From positions 1 through 46,249 of the forward strand of contig CAZBZV010000032.1 in the NCBI GenBank assembly GCA_964496505.1: a DNA stretch of 46,249 nucleotides, given 5' to 3'. Numbering within the stretch: the stretch's first letter is position 1; each line of letters opens with the position of its first letter. This DNA is from JAABVY01 sp964496505 (lineage in GTDB: Bacteria > Zixibacteria > MSB-5A5 > JAABVY01). The notes below the pieces were generated by a model. The model was given only the letters and a program-made list of their open reading frames with translations, did no database searches and was not told where the DNA came from. Shown in pieces: positions 16,534-24,028 of the stretch. The position numbers were made by a program, and so were the translations under genes.

Positions 16534-17868
16534 CTATTTTTTGCCGAACAGCCAGCGGAACAGGAAGAAACCCTTTTTCTTCTTCTTGTTCTGCTTCACC
16601 TTCATTGATGCTGCCATCTTGGGCCGGTTGGTAGGAAGCTCGAACATATCTACATCATCATCGACTTCCTCATCCTCGGACTCTTCGGCGCTTATTTCTT
16701 CTTTATCTTCTGGTTCCTCATCTGCCTCGGCAGACTGGGACTCTTCTTCCGGCGAATCATCTATTTCGTAAACCTGAGGATCACTGGTGAACTTCTCCTC
16801 TTCGTCGGTCGCCCGGATCTGCTGTTTCTTTTCCGCAGCATGGCTTTCGGCCATCATATTTTCTTCGAAGCCTTCGTCATTCCCGGGATCAAAATCCTCA
16901 TTGGTCTGGAAACTCGTCATGGGAGCTTCGCTTTCCTGATGCTCCCCCTTGACCTTCTCGGCCACAGCAGTCGCGGTGGAACCGGATTCGGCGCCGGCCG
17001 CAATCCTCTGCGGTTCGGATTCTCTGCGCTCGGGAGTTTGAGTTTGCGCAGGTTCGGGACTTTGCGGCACAGATGATGGTTCCGGTTTTGGCTCGGGAGC
17101 CGAGCTCGGCTCCGGGCTCTGTGGCGCAGACTCTGCCGCCGGTTTTTCGGGGGAGGGCTCCGGCTCCTGCCTGACCGGAATTTTATCGGTCTGCGGCTCA
17201 ACCGGTTTTGAGATCGCCTCCGATCCGGCCTGTGCCTGAGGAGCCGTATCATCCGCTTTGCTCTCCTCAATCTTCTTGGCCGTATCGGATTTGCGAGCCT
17301 TCTCGAGAATCATCTTGATAATCAGTTTCAATGTGTCGAAAACCCCGGTTCCCTTGTGAGCCACGCTTTCGAACACCGGCCAGTTATTGCTGTTTAAGAG
17401 CTTATCCAGCTCCTCAATAGACATTGTATCCGGGAGATCGCGCTTATTATATTGAAGCACCATCGGGATTTTGTTCAGGTCATATCCATAATCCTCGAGG
17501 TTCTCCAAAAGGTTATTTAGACTTTCCACATTCTCATCAGCCTTGTCCCGCTGGCTGTCGGCCACGAAAATCAGGCCGTCAACACCGCGCAGCACCAGCT
17601 TCCGGGTGGCATTATAGAATACCTGTCCGGGAACAGTATAGAGCTGAAAACGGGTCGTAAAACCGTTAATCGATCCTATGTTGATGGGCAGAAAATCAAA
17701 ATAGAGTGTTCTGTCCGCATCTGTGGCCAGGCTGATAAGATCGCCGCGGGTGGTGCCAGGCACCTTGCTGTGTATATATATAAGGTTCGTGGTCTTGCCG
17801 GAGAGTCCCGGACCATAGTATACAATTTTACAGCTTACTTCTTTGTTGGCATAATTGATTGCAACCAT
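16534..17868 (-). CDS. mglA: MglA-type small GTPase with long disordered tail
   Basis: Polarity GTPase, here 444 residues where MglA is about 195. Residues 1-195 are a canonical MglA: P-loop GPGLSGKTT at 19-27, FDFLP at 57-61, TVPGQ at 78-82 and NKRD at 141-144. Residues 196-444 are a low-complexity extension: a Pro/Glu/Ser-rich stretch (about 210-290), an acidic stretch (about 345-415), and a basic-aromatic end KKKKKGFFLFRWLFGKK. That end looks like a membrane-binding amphipathic anchor. The frame is open throughout with no frameshift sign. The tail probably recruits partners or the membrane; that is inference. Confidence 0.92.
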   Translation of the reverse strand: MVAINYANKEVSCKIVYYGPGLSGKTTNLIYIHSKVPGTTRGDLISLATDADRTLYFDFLPINIGSINGFTTRFQLYTVPGQVFYNATRKLVLRGVDGLIFVADSQRDKADENVESLNNLLENLEDYGYDLNKIPMVLQYNKRDLPDTMSIEELDKLLNSNNWPVFESVAHKGTGVFDTLKLIIKMILEKARKSDTAKKIEESKADDTAPQAQAGSEAISKPVEPQTDKIPVRQEPEPSPEKPAAESAPQSPEPSSAPEPKPEPSSVPQSPEPAQTQTPERRESEPQRIAAGAESGSTATAVAEKVKGEHQESEAPMTSFQTNEDFDPGNDEGFEENMMAESHAAEKKQQIRATDEEEKFTSDPQVYEIDDSPEEESQSAEADEEPEDKEEISAEESEDEEVDDDVDMFELPTNRPKMAASMKVKQNKKKKKGFFLFRWLFGKK

Positions 17869-17889
17869 ATATGCAAGCCCAGCCTTTCC

Positions 17890-18225
17890 TTAGGACTCTA
17901 AACGATTTAATGCGTTTCGAATTTCAAGTCTAACGAGACCGATGTTTACATCCTCTTCAGTCTTGACCACCAGAATTCCCGGACGTGACGCGGTCAGAAA
18001 CAGATTACCGCCTTCGGATTCGATGGTGACTTGCGCCAGATCGTTCTGTTTCAGGCGCTCCAGCGATTTCTTGACTGAGGCAGTTATAGACGCCGCCAGG
18101 GCTCCCACCGCCTCGTCCTTATCGACTGTATCCATATCGGCGGCGATAATTATTCCGTCCTCGCCCACCACCATACTCCCGGTCACCCCGGAGGTGCGAT
18201 TTAAATCAGCTAAAACTTGGTACAT
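17890..18225 (-). CDS. Roadblock/LC7 domain protein
   Basis: A single roadblock domain of 111 residues (VLADLNRTSGVTGSMVVGEDGIIIAA through NIGLVRLEIRNAL). Such proteins regulate Ras-like GTPases such as MglA. The longest frame begins at 18243, but GGGAGGAAAGTT precedes the ATG at 18225, which I take as the start. It overlaps the upstream membrane-roadblock gene by 20 bases. It lies 21 bases before mglA. It is shorter and more divergent than the MglB at 16030, so it may be a partner or a RomX/RomY-like effector. Confidence 0.85.
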   Translation of the reverse strand: MYQVLADLNRTSGVTGSMVVGEDGIIIAADMDTVDKDEAVGALAASITASVKKSLERLKQNDLAQVTIESEGGNLFLTASRPGILVVKTEEDVNIGLVRLEIRNALNRLES

Positions 18226-19168
18226 AACTTTCCTCCCGAGCATTAATATCGGGCTTAATGCTATATCGTTCTTGATAAATTTTTCTAACCATAGTGGCCG
18301 CCTGGGCTACTCTTACTTTTTCGGTCTCCCCTGATTCTTTATCGGCGGCAACGAAAAGATACAACTCCTCGACCTTCACCATATGAATTCTGTATATATT
18401 GAGAGTCAATTCCAAGCCCTCAAATTCGAATTCTCCCGCGCGCATAAGGGGCTCGTGGACCTTATCCACCAGGAACTTGCCGATCGCCGACCAGAGATCA
18501 CGCAGGCTCTTGTTGTCCCCGAAGAAAGATACCGGAAGCCCTTTCGAATCTATCAAAAGGGAGAACCGCACAGCGGAAAGCTCGCCCACATATTTGAGAG
18601 CCTCGTCGAATCCCGTAAACGGTTTATTGTTGACGACCGCTTTGAGGCCGATAATCTTGCGGTCCTTCATATTATCGATCCGCGCCTTGGAGGCTGGTTT
18701 GGCCCGGGGCTTGGGCGGCTCGGAAATTACCTGATCGGCGGTCTGGAATACAGCCTGCGCTTTTTCCTTGACCTCCAGATTCATAAACCGCTTAAGAATC
18801 GGCATCAAAATAAACGGGAATGAGATTACCTGCAGAAACATGGCCGGCTTATACTTATAAATTCCCGCCGCAAATGCCTCTCCAAGAGAAGTGGCATGCA
18901 TGAGTACAACCAGTAGCGCAAAGACAACTCCGGTCGCCAGCCGTCCGAACAGGCATAAAGTACCGGAAATGAAAATATTATTGAACGTTGCACCTTTCAG
19001 GAAAATCGAAAATACAATCCAGTAGAAAGCCAGTTCGATCAATAAAAAGAGATAAGGCGAAACATTAAACTTCAGTCCCAGGCTGTGCGGATAAAATATC
19101 AACGGCACCACCGCGATAATAGCCGCCATTAGAACTGCATGCCTGTATTCCTGCTTTCTATTTTGCAT
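18206..19168 (-). CDS. Membrane protein with C-terminal roadblock-like domain
   Basis: A 320-residue protein. Residues 10-125 carry about four membrane helices and a loop with YKYKPAMFLQ, then a Pro/Lys-rich linker (about 150-175). The soluble domain at about 185-300 (ALKYVGELSAVRFSLLIDSKGLPVSFFG ... GLELTLNIYRIHMVKVEELYLFVAADK) has the strand order of a roadblock fold. Start supported by GAGGGGAAGAT. It would put a GTPase-regulator fold at the membrane beside MglA. The domain call is from pattern, not a search. Confidence 0.7.
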   Translation of the reverse strand: MQNRKQEYRHAVLMAAIIAVVPLIFYPHSLGLKFNVSPYLFLLIELAFYWIVFSIFLKGATFNNIFISGTLCLFGRLATGVVFALLVVLMHATSLGEAFAAGIYKYKPAMFLQVISFPFILMPILKRFMNLEVKEKAQAVFQTADQVISEPPKPRAKPASKARIDNMKDRKIIGLKAVVNNKPFTGFDEALKYVGELSAVRFSLLIDSKGLPVSFFGDNKSLRDLWSAIGKFLVDKVHEPLMRAGEFEFEGLELTLNIYRIHMVKVEELYLFVAADKESGETEKVRVAQAATMVRKIYQERYSIKPDINAREESYVPSFS

Positions 19169-19181
19169 ATCTTCCCCTCAG

Positions 19182-20051
19182 TTATATCTCAGCCATCCGG
19201 GCCAGAACGTTGGACACCTTCAATTTCAATGAGCCCAGATTCACGTTTTCCGCCAAAACCAGCACCAGGATTTGTCTGCCGGCATGTATCATCCAGATTT
19301 TTTCGTCCTCCAGCTCAATTAGAACCTGCTTAACTCGGCCGAATCTGATTGACCCCACATTTTCATTTGCGAATCGGTATATCTCGGCCGACAGCGCGGC
19401 ATAGGAATCCTGATCGAAATATTCGGGCAAATCCGCCTCCACCATCAAACCGTTCTGATCGGCAAAGAAACAGGCATTCATGCCCGGAAAGCTGGCAATC
19501 TTGTGCAGGGCTTCGCTGGAATTCAACTGACGCTGCCAGCCCTCCTGTTTTCGCGGTTCGGGCTCTGAATCATCCTGGAATGCCCGGGATTCCAACAGCC
19601 TTTTGGACTCTATTTTTTTCTTGTTCAGTTCCAGACGGTTTCTTTCTATCTTCTCCAAAAGCTCCTTCAGCTTTTCGTTCTGCGGGTCAGTCGCAAGCAG
19701 TTCTTTGACAAGAACCCGCGCCTCGCTTAATTTGCCCTGCCTGGTGTTTATTTTGGCCTTGAGCAAATCTGTTGCACGTGTCCGGCCGTCGAAAGAAATC
19801 GCCTCCTTCAACTCGCTTTCAGCCCAGTCGTACATTTTGCGGTCGAAATTTATCTTAGCCATAATCAAATGTCCCGCGCCGTAATCAGGATGAAGTCGAA
19901 GGCCCTGCCGGCATACTCTAAAAGCCTTATCCAGATCTCCATTCTTGCGATAAGCGTCGGCCAATGCGGCAAAGATCTGCGAATTCGGATTGTCATCCAG
20001 GATTCTTTTGCATTTGCTTATGCGCTCATCCAGGGCAGCTTGGTTAAGCAT
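19182..20051 (-). CDS. TPR protein with C-terminal roadblock domain
   Basis: A 289-residue soluble protein. Residues 1-140 are about four tetratricopeptide repeats (ALADAYRKNGDLDKAFRVCRQGLRLHPD is typical). A charged helix and linker (about 125-175) lead to a roadblock domain from about 178 (EALHKIASFPGMNACFFADQNGLMVEA ... NLGSLKLKVSNVLARM). It may act as a scaffold bringing partners to MglA. The ribosome binding site AAGGAG overlaps a 12-base palindrome CCTTCCGGAAGG (20059-20070). Gap of 13 bases to the next gene. Confidence 0.78.
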   Translation of the reverse strand: MLNQAALDERISKCKRILDDNPNSQIFAALADAYRKNGDLDKAFRVCRQGLRLHPDYGAGHLIMAKINFDRKMYDWAESELKEAISFDGRTRATDLLKAKINTRQGKLSEARVLVKELLATDPQNEKLKELLEKIERNRLELNKKKIESKRLLESRAFQDDSEPEPRKQEGWQRQLNSSEALHKIASFPGMNACFFADQNGLMVEADLPEYFDQDSYAALSAEIYRFANENVGSIRFGRVKQVLIELEDEKIWMIHAGRQILVLVLAENVNLGSLKLKVSNVLARMAEI

Positions 20052-20088
20052 TACATCTCCTTCCGGAAGGAAGCATCGCCTGAGTGCC

Positions 20089-20460
20089 TCAACTTAGAAC
20101 CTTTTTAATACGGACAATTCCCAAAAGCAGCAGGAACACGCCTGCCAGCCTGACAGTCACAACCACTGCGTGATTGAGACCTACAATCTCGAGCGTGGAT
20201 GCCAGTTCGATTAACTGGCCAAGGCACAGTACAATAAATGCTATCGCCAGCATCTGCCATCCGGAGGCCAGCTCGCCCCCGCGAAGAAGCGAGAAGACCT
20301 TCATTGCCATGAAAAAGCAGACCAATACTACCAGCAAAATAAGCCCGTTAAACAGCAGGCCGACACCGGCAGAGCCGCCTTCAGCCGACTGAGCCATAAG
20401 AGTGCACGGCATTAGAATCAAAGCTATCAGGGCAAATATTAATAACCTGCTTATAGACAT
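20089..20460 (-). CDS. Small three- to four-helix membrane protein, unknown
   Basis: 123 residues. A signal-like hydrophobic start ends at LMAQSA (about residue 25), followed by three hydrophobic segments (about 34-58, 68-85 and 96-118). No family recognised. It begins seven bases after the DUF4388 gene with a GAGGTAAAG site, so it belongs to the pilus/MglA operon. Its function cannot be told from sequence. Confidence 0.7.
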   Translation of the reverse strand: MSISRLLIFALIALILMPCTLMAQSAEGGSAGVGLLFNGLILLVVLVCFFMAMKVFSLLRGGELASGWQMLAIAFIVLCLGQLIELASTLEIVGLNHAVVVTVRLAGVFLLLLGIVRIKKVLS

Positions 20461-20467
20461 CTTTACC

Positions 20468-21658
20468 TCACCCGGTTTTGACCTGACGATATTCGGTCAG
20501 GGCTCTTACCAAATCTTTTTCTATACCAAATTTTTTATTGATCTCACGTTTCTCTGCCAGCGGCATGGCTATTTCCTTCTTGATTTCTGATGTCACCTGG
20601 CGGCGGACATTGGCCCCCAGAAGCGAGTAGACCATGCTCATCTGTTCCGAAAGAATCTGGTTCAGGCCGCTTAAGAGACGGTATGCCTGAACATCCTTGG
20701 GGATCTTCTGAACGGTCTTTTTGAATTTGTTGAAAGTCGTATGGAAATCCGACGAACCCGAGGCCGAGAAATATCCCCAGACTCCGGTGCTGTAACGCGC
20801 CAGATGCTCGTTAACCTTCTCGTTATCCGCGCCCAGCTTCTTTTCCAGTTGTCTTCTGATTGCAGCAAAACTGCTCGTGTAAAGCTTCAACAGGAGCCAC
20901 CAGAGACTTTCATCATCCCCGAACTTTTCAGCCTTGGCCTCTTTCTTGATCCCGCTAACCTCTATCAATCCCGATTTCAATAGCTGGAAAAGACCGCGTT
21001 TGGTAATAAACTCGCCCACCGGCGATTCCATAACTATATCCGGTACCGTCCGCTCGCCGTTTATCAGCGAAAGAACCTGGAATTGATCGAGTGAAAGGGT
21101 TACCTCTCCGGATTTCGACTCGGGGGCCAATACTACTTTAAGAAGCTCGTTGTCCTTGGGAAGCCCCTTGGTAATTTCGACCCATTCATCGATTCGACGC
21201 GTACCTTCCATGAGCATGTTCATGGTGTTTAGCTCGACAAATAAATCCTTATCCTGGGGAAGCTTGCCCTCCTGAAATATGAATTCGCCGCCGTGCCAGC
21301 TAAACAGGTTAAAGACTATTTCCTCAACCTGAATCTTGAGACATTTTGAGATTTCCTTGCGGTCGAAAAGTTCCATATCCACCAGCACCATACCCAGTTT
21401 CTTGCCGGTGCTTTTATGGAGGTAAAGCGCCCTCTCAAGATCTACTTTGGATATGCGACCCTGCTTTAAAAGCAGATTGCCGAGAAAATCCTCCTCGGCA
21501 TTTTTGGAGTACGCCCCGATTATATTGCCGTCCTTGAAACAGATCTCTTTCTGGATATTCTCTTTCGTTATTACCAGAATTCCAGTCTTCTTTCCGCTTG
21601 ACAACAACTGCAAAATATCCGGAAACGCTACCGTCTTAAGATTTCCGGTAAAGCTCAT
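20468..21658 (-). CDS. DUF4388 (PatA-like N-terminal) domain protein
   Basis: A 396-residue soluble protein and first gene of the pilus/MglA run. Residues 1-80 match the DUF4388 pattern: FPDILQLLSSGKKTGILVI and FKDGNIIGAYSKN. A following segment (about 60-160, LGNLLLKQGRISKVDLERAL) is the usual companion of that domain. The C-terminal third is helical and unrecognised. DUF4388 proteins often occur with MglA/roadblock and two-component genes; the biochemical role is not known. An AGGAT-CA-ATCCT palindrome (21659-21670) covers the ribosome binding site. Confidence 0.8.
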   Translation of the reverse strand: MSFTGNLKTVAFPDILQLLSSGKKTGILVITKENIQKEICFKDGNIIGAYSKNAEEDFLGNLLLKQGRISKVDLERALYLHKSTGKKLGMVLVDMELFDRKEISKCLKIQVEEIVFNLFSWHGGEFIFQEGKLPQDKDLFVELNTMNMLMEGTRRIDEWVEITKGLPKDNELLKVVLAPESKSGEVTLSLDQFQVLSLINGERTVPDIVMESPVGEFITKRGLFQLLKSGLIEVSGIKKEAKAEKFGDDESLWWLLLKLYTSSFAAIRRQLEKKLGADNEKVNEHLARYSTGVWGYFSASGSSDFHTTFNKFKKTVQKIPKDVQAYRLLSGLNQILSEQMSMVYSLLGANVRRQVTSEIKKEIAMPLAEKREINKKFGIEKDLVRALTEYRQVKTG

Positions 21659-21790
21659 AGGATCAATCCTGTTTTTTTCAAATAGACGACCTGCTCTTTC
21701 TCTAATTTTATCGGGATATGAGGGGGGTAACTTTACGAATAAAGTGGATTTAACACAAAAAGAAACGCTGGCTGTTATGGGGTATTTCCA

Positions 21791-21819
21791 ATAATCTGAT
21801 TTATTTTTATACAGATTAT
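21791..21819 (-). terminator. Possible weak terminator after comEC
   Basis: ATAATCTG (21791-21798) pairs with CAGATTAT (21812-21819), with a 13-base AT-rich loop. It directly follows the comEC stop codon. There is no proper T-run, so termination is uncertain. Confidence 0.35.
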
Positions 21820-21820
21820 C

Positions 21821-24028
21821 CTAATCGCATTCAAGCATTGGTTTTATGCTGATTTTGGACTCCTCAAACATAATTCTCACAGCGCCGCATTCACGCACAT
21901 TGTAAAAATCGATATTTTTTTCGGAAAGCTCTTTTTTTAGCAGGTTATAACCCGGAGGAATCCGGTAAAGAGATTCATAACCGGAAAAAATCAGTATTTT
22001 CGGTGAAAGGGACAAAATTAAATCAATAAATTCATCGGTAATATATCCCGGCTCGGGAAGAAGCAACGCCTGCGGGTTGTGGGCAGCATCTTTGACATCT
22101 AAAGATCTTTTGTGAGACAATAAAATCAGTGCGGTATGACCCGCATGTTTATATATCGCACCAAAAACGCTGTCCTTTTCCGACAGCTTCAACAGCGAAA
22201 TCAAATCCCGTTCCATTTGAGGATCATTCATTAAATCTAAAGTCTCCGGCACAAGCCGCTTTTGAGTGGATAAATCTTCAGCAACAGCAACCCCCGCGGT
22301 TATCAAATATGAGTTAAGCATTTTCTGACCATAATCTGTAGAATCCTCATCGGGCATTTCTCTTATCAGGTAATCGCTTCCATCACAGCATCTTATATGC
22401 ACTGTGGGATGTCCTCCCAGATCAAGGGCGGTTATATGCGGGTTCATACGGTAGGCATCAAGATTTCCCTGCCAGATATTGATATTCACGAAAACAAATA
22501 CAACTATTATCAAATATTTCAGGTTCTTCATATCCTTAAGGAGCCTGAACGCCAGTATCAGCGCCAGATAATAAAGCGCAATCATATACCATTCGGGTGA
22601 GGCAATCGCGATTTTGGCTAACGGGAACTCCGCAAAGAAATTAACACAGTTTATGGTAAATGCCAGAACCTGATCTGAGATAAATCCAAGCAGGCTTCCC
22701 AGCGGACCAAACCATCCCAGAAAAACCAGAAAGAGAGATAATATGACAGCAATACTCGCCAGGGGCACAATCAGCAGATTGGCGAATAATCCTATGATCG
22801 GTATGGTGTTGAAATTGGCGGCCAGAATAGGAGCCACCGCAAGCTGTGCAACCGCCGAGGAGAGAAATGTCATCAATATGAAGCCGGGAATCTTTTTGCG
22901 CACTGATCCGGCAGTCGATAGTCTCCTGTATATCAATGGCAGAAAATAAACCAGGCCGAATGTCGCGGCAAAGGAAAGCTGAAATCCGACATCCCAGAGC
23001 ATCAGCGGTTCAAAGACCAGGATCAAAATCGCCGCCATAGATAATATATTGATATAATTAACCTTGCGATAGGCCAGCCGTCCCAGAAGATAAAGCGATA
23101 TCATAACCGAAGCCCTCACCACCGAGGGCTGATTATATGACAGGTAGCTGAAAATGATTATCACAAAGAGTGCGATAATATGCCGTTGCCTTGACGGCAC
23201 CCATGCCAGAAGCAGAATAAGTTCAACCGTGCCTATTACAAGTGCGACATTGGAGCCGGAGACAGCAAGCAGATGTAATGTCCCGGTGTCGCGGAAATTC
23301 TGATGTACCTCTGGCGGTATAAAACGCACTTCGCCTATCAGGAATCCGGCGATCAAAGCCCTCTGGGGTGAATCGATATGATTATCGAAAATGTTGAGGA
23401 TATACTTTCTGAGGGGTATAACTAACTTTGTCAAAAAAATATTACCGCTCTGTTTTTGCAAAAGCCTTACATCATCGGGACGGGAAATATATAATATGCT
23501 GCCAATCTTTTTGTTAGCCAGATATTTCCGATAATCAAACGATCCCGGATTCCGGGCGGAAAAAGGTGTTGATAAAAAGCCGCGAGCACTGATATAATCG
23601 GCATAACTGAATCCCGAGGACAGGTACTTCAACCGAACCAGCACCCTTCCTGAGACCGATATCTTTTTGTCATCCATAAAGATCGTATCGGCCCTGACAG
23701 TCAAAAGCGTTTTATCCGACCTTATATCCGGCTCCCTGATTATCTCGCCCTTTATGCCGACTCGTTCACCCAGATCATTGAACTGCCCAACATCATTGGC
23801 GGCAATATCGGATATTTCCAGACCGATTCGAAAAAATCCGACCATAAACAGCGCCCCGGCAACAATTATCCACGAAAGTTGATGATAATTCTTTAGATAT
23901 ACCACCAAACCGGCTATGAAAAAGATGGATGCTATCAGAAAAAGGAGCATATCCGGAATATGTATTGACCGTCCGATCCAGATTCCGGACACAAACAGAA
24001 CAGCGCTCCAAAATGCCGGGAGCTTCAT
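21821..24028 (-). CDS. comEC: ComEC/Rec2-family DNA uptake channel, C-terminal domain degenerate
   Basis: Inner-membrane channel for single-stranded DNA in natural transformation; 735 residues. It has an N-terminal membrane segment with the DUF4131/OB part (about 30-190), a Competence core with LIGEVRFIPPEVHQNFRDTGTLHLLAVSGSNVAL, and membrane helices to about 510. The last 220 residues align in outline with the usual metallo-beta-lactamase domain (ITALDLGGHP in place of LDVGQGD, and a closing GYNLLKKEL ... GAVRI). The metal motif HxHxDH is absent. ATG directly abuts the murJ stop. The pilus motors in the window are the natural uptake partners. Confidence 0.93.
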   Translation of the reverse strand: MKLPAFWSAVLFVSGIWIGRSIHIPDMLLFLIASIFFIAGLVVYLKNYHQLSWIIVAGALFMVGFFRIGLEISDIAANDVGQFNDLGERVGIKGEIIREPDIRSDKTLLTVRADTIFMDDKKISVSGRVLVRLKYLSSGFSYADYISARGFLSTPFSARNPGSFDYRKYLANKKIGSILYISRPDDVRLLQKQSGNIFLTKLVIPLRKYILNIFDNHIDSPQRALIAGFLIGEVRFIPPEVHQNFRDTGTLHLLAVSGSNVALVIGTVELILLLAWVPSRQRHIIALFVIIIFSYLSYNQPSVVRASVMISLYLLGRLAYRKVNYINILSMAAILILVFEPLMLWDVGFQLSFAATFGLVYFLPLIYRRLSTAGSVRKKIPGFILMTFLSSAVAQLAVAPILAANFNTIPIIGLFANLLIVPLASIAVILSLFLVFLGWFGPLGSLLGFISDQVLAFTINCVNFFAEFPLAKIAIASPEWYMIALYYLALILAFRLLKDMKNLKYLIIVVFVFVNINIWQGNLDAYRMNPHITALDLGGHPTVHIRCCDGSDYLIREMPDEDSTDYGQKMLNSYLITAGVAVAEDLSTQKRLVPETLDLMNDPQMERDLISLLKLSEKDSVFGAIYKHAGHTALILLSHKRSLDVKDAAHNPQALLLPEPGYITDEFIDLILSLSPKILIFSGYESLYRIPPGYNLLKKELSEKNIDFYNVRECGAVRIMFEESKISIKPMLECD

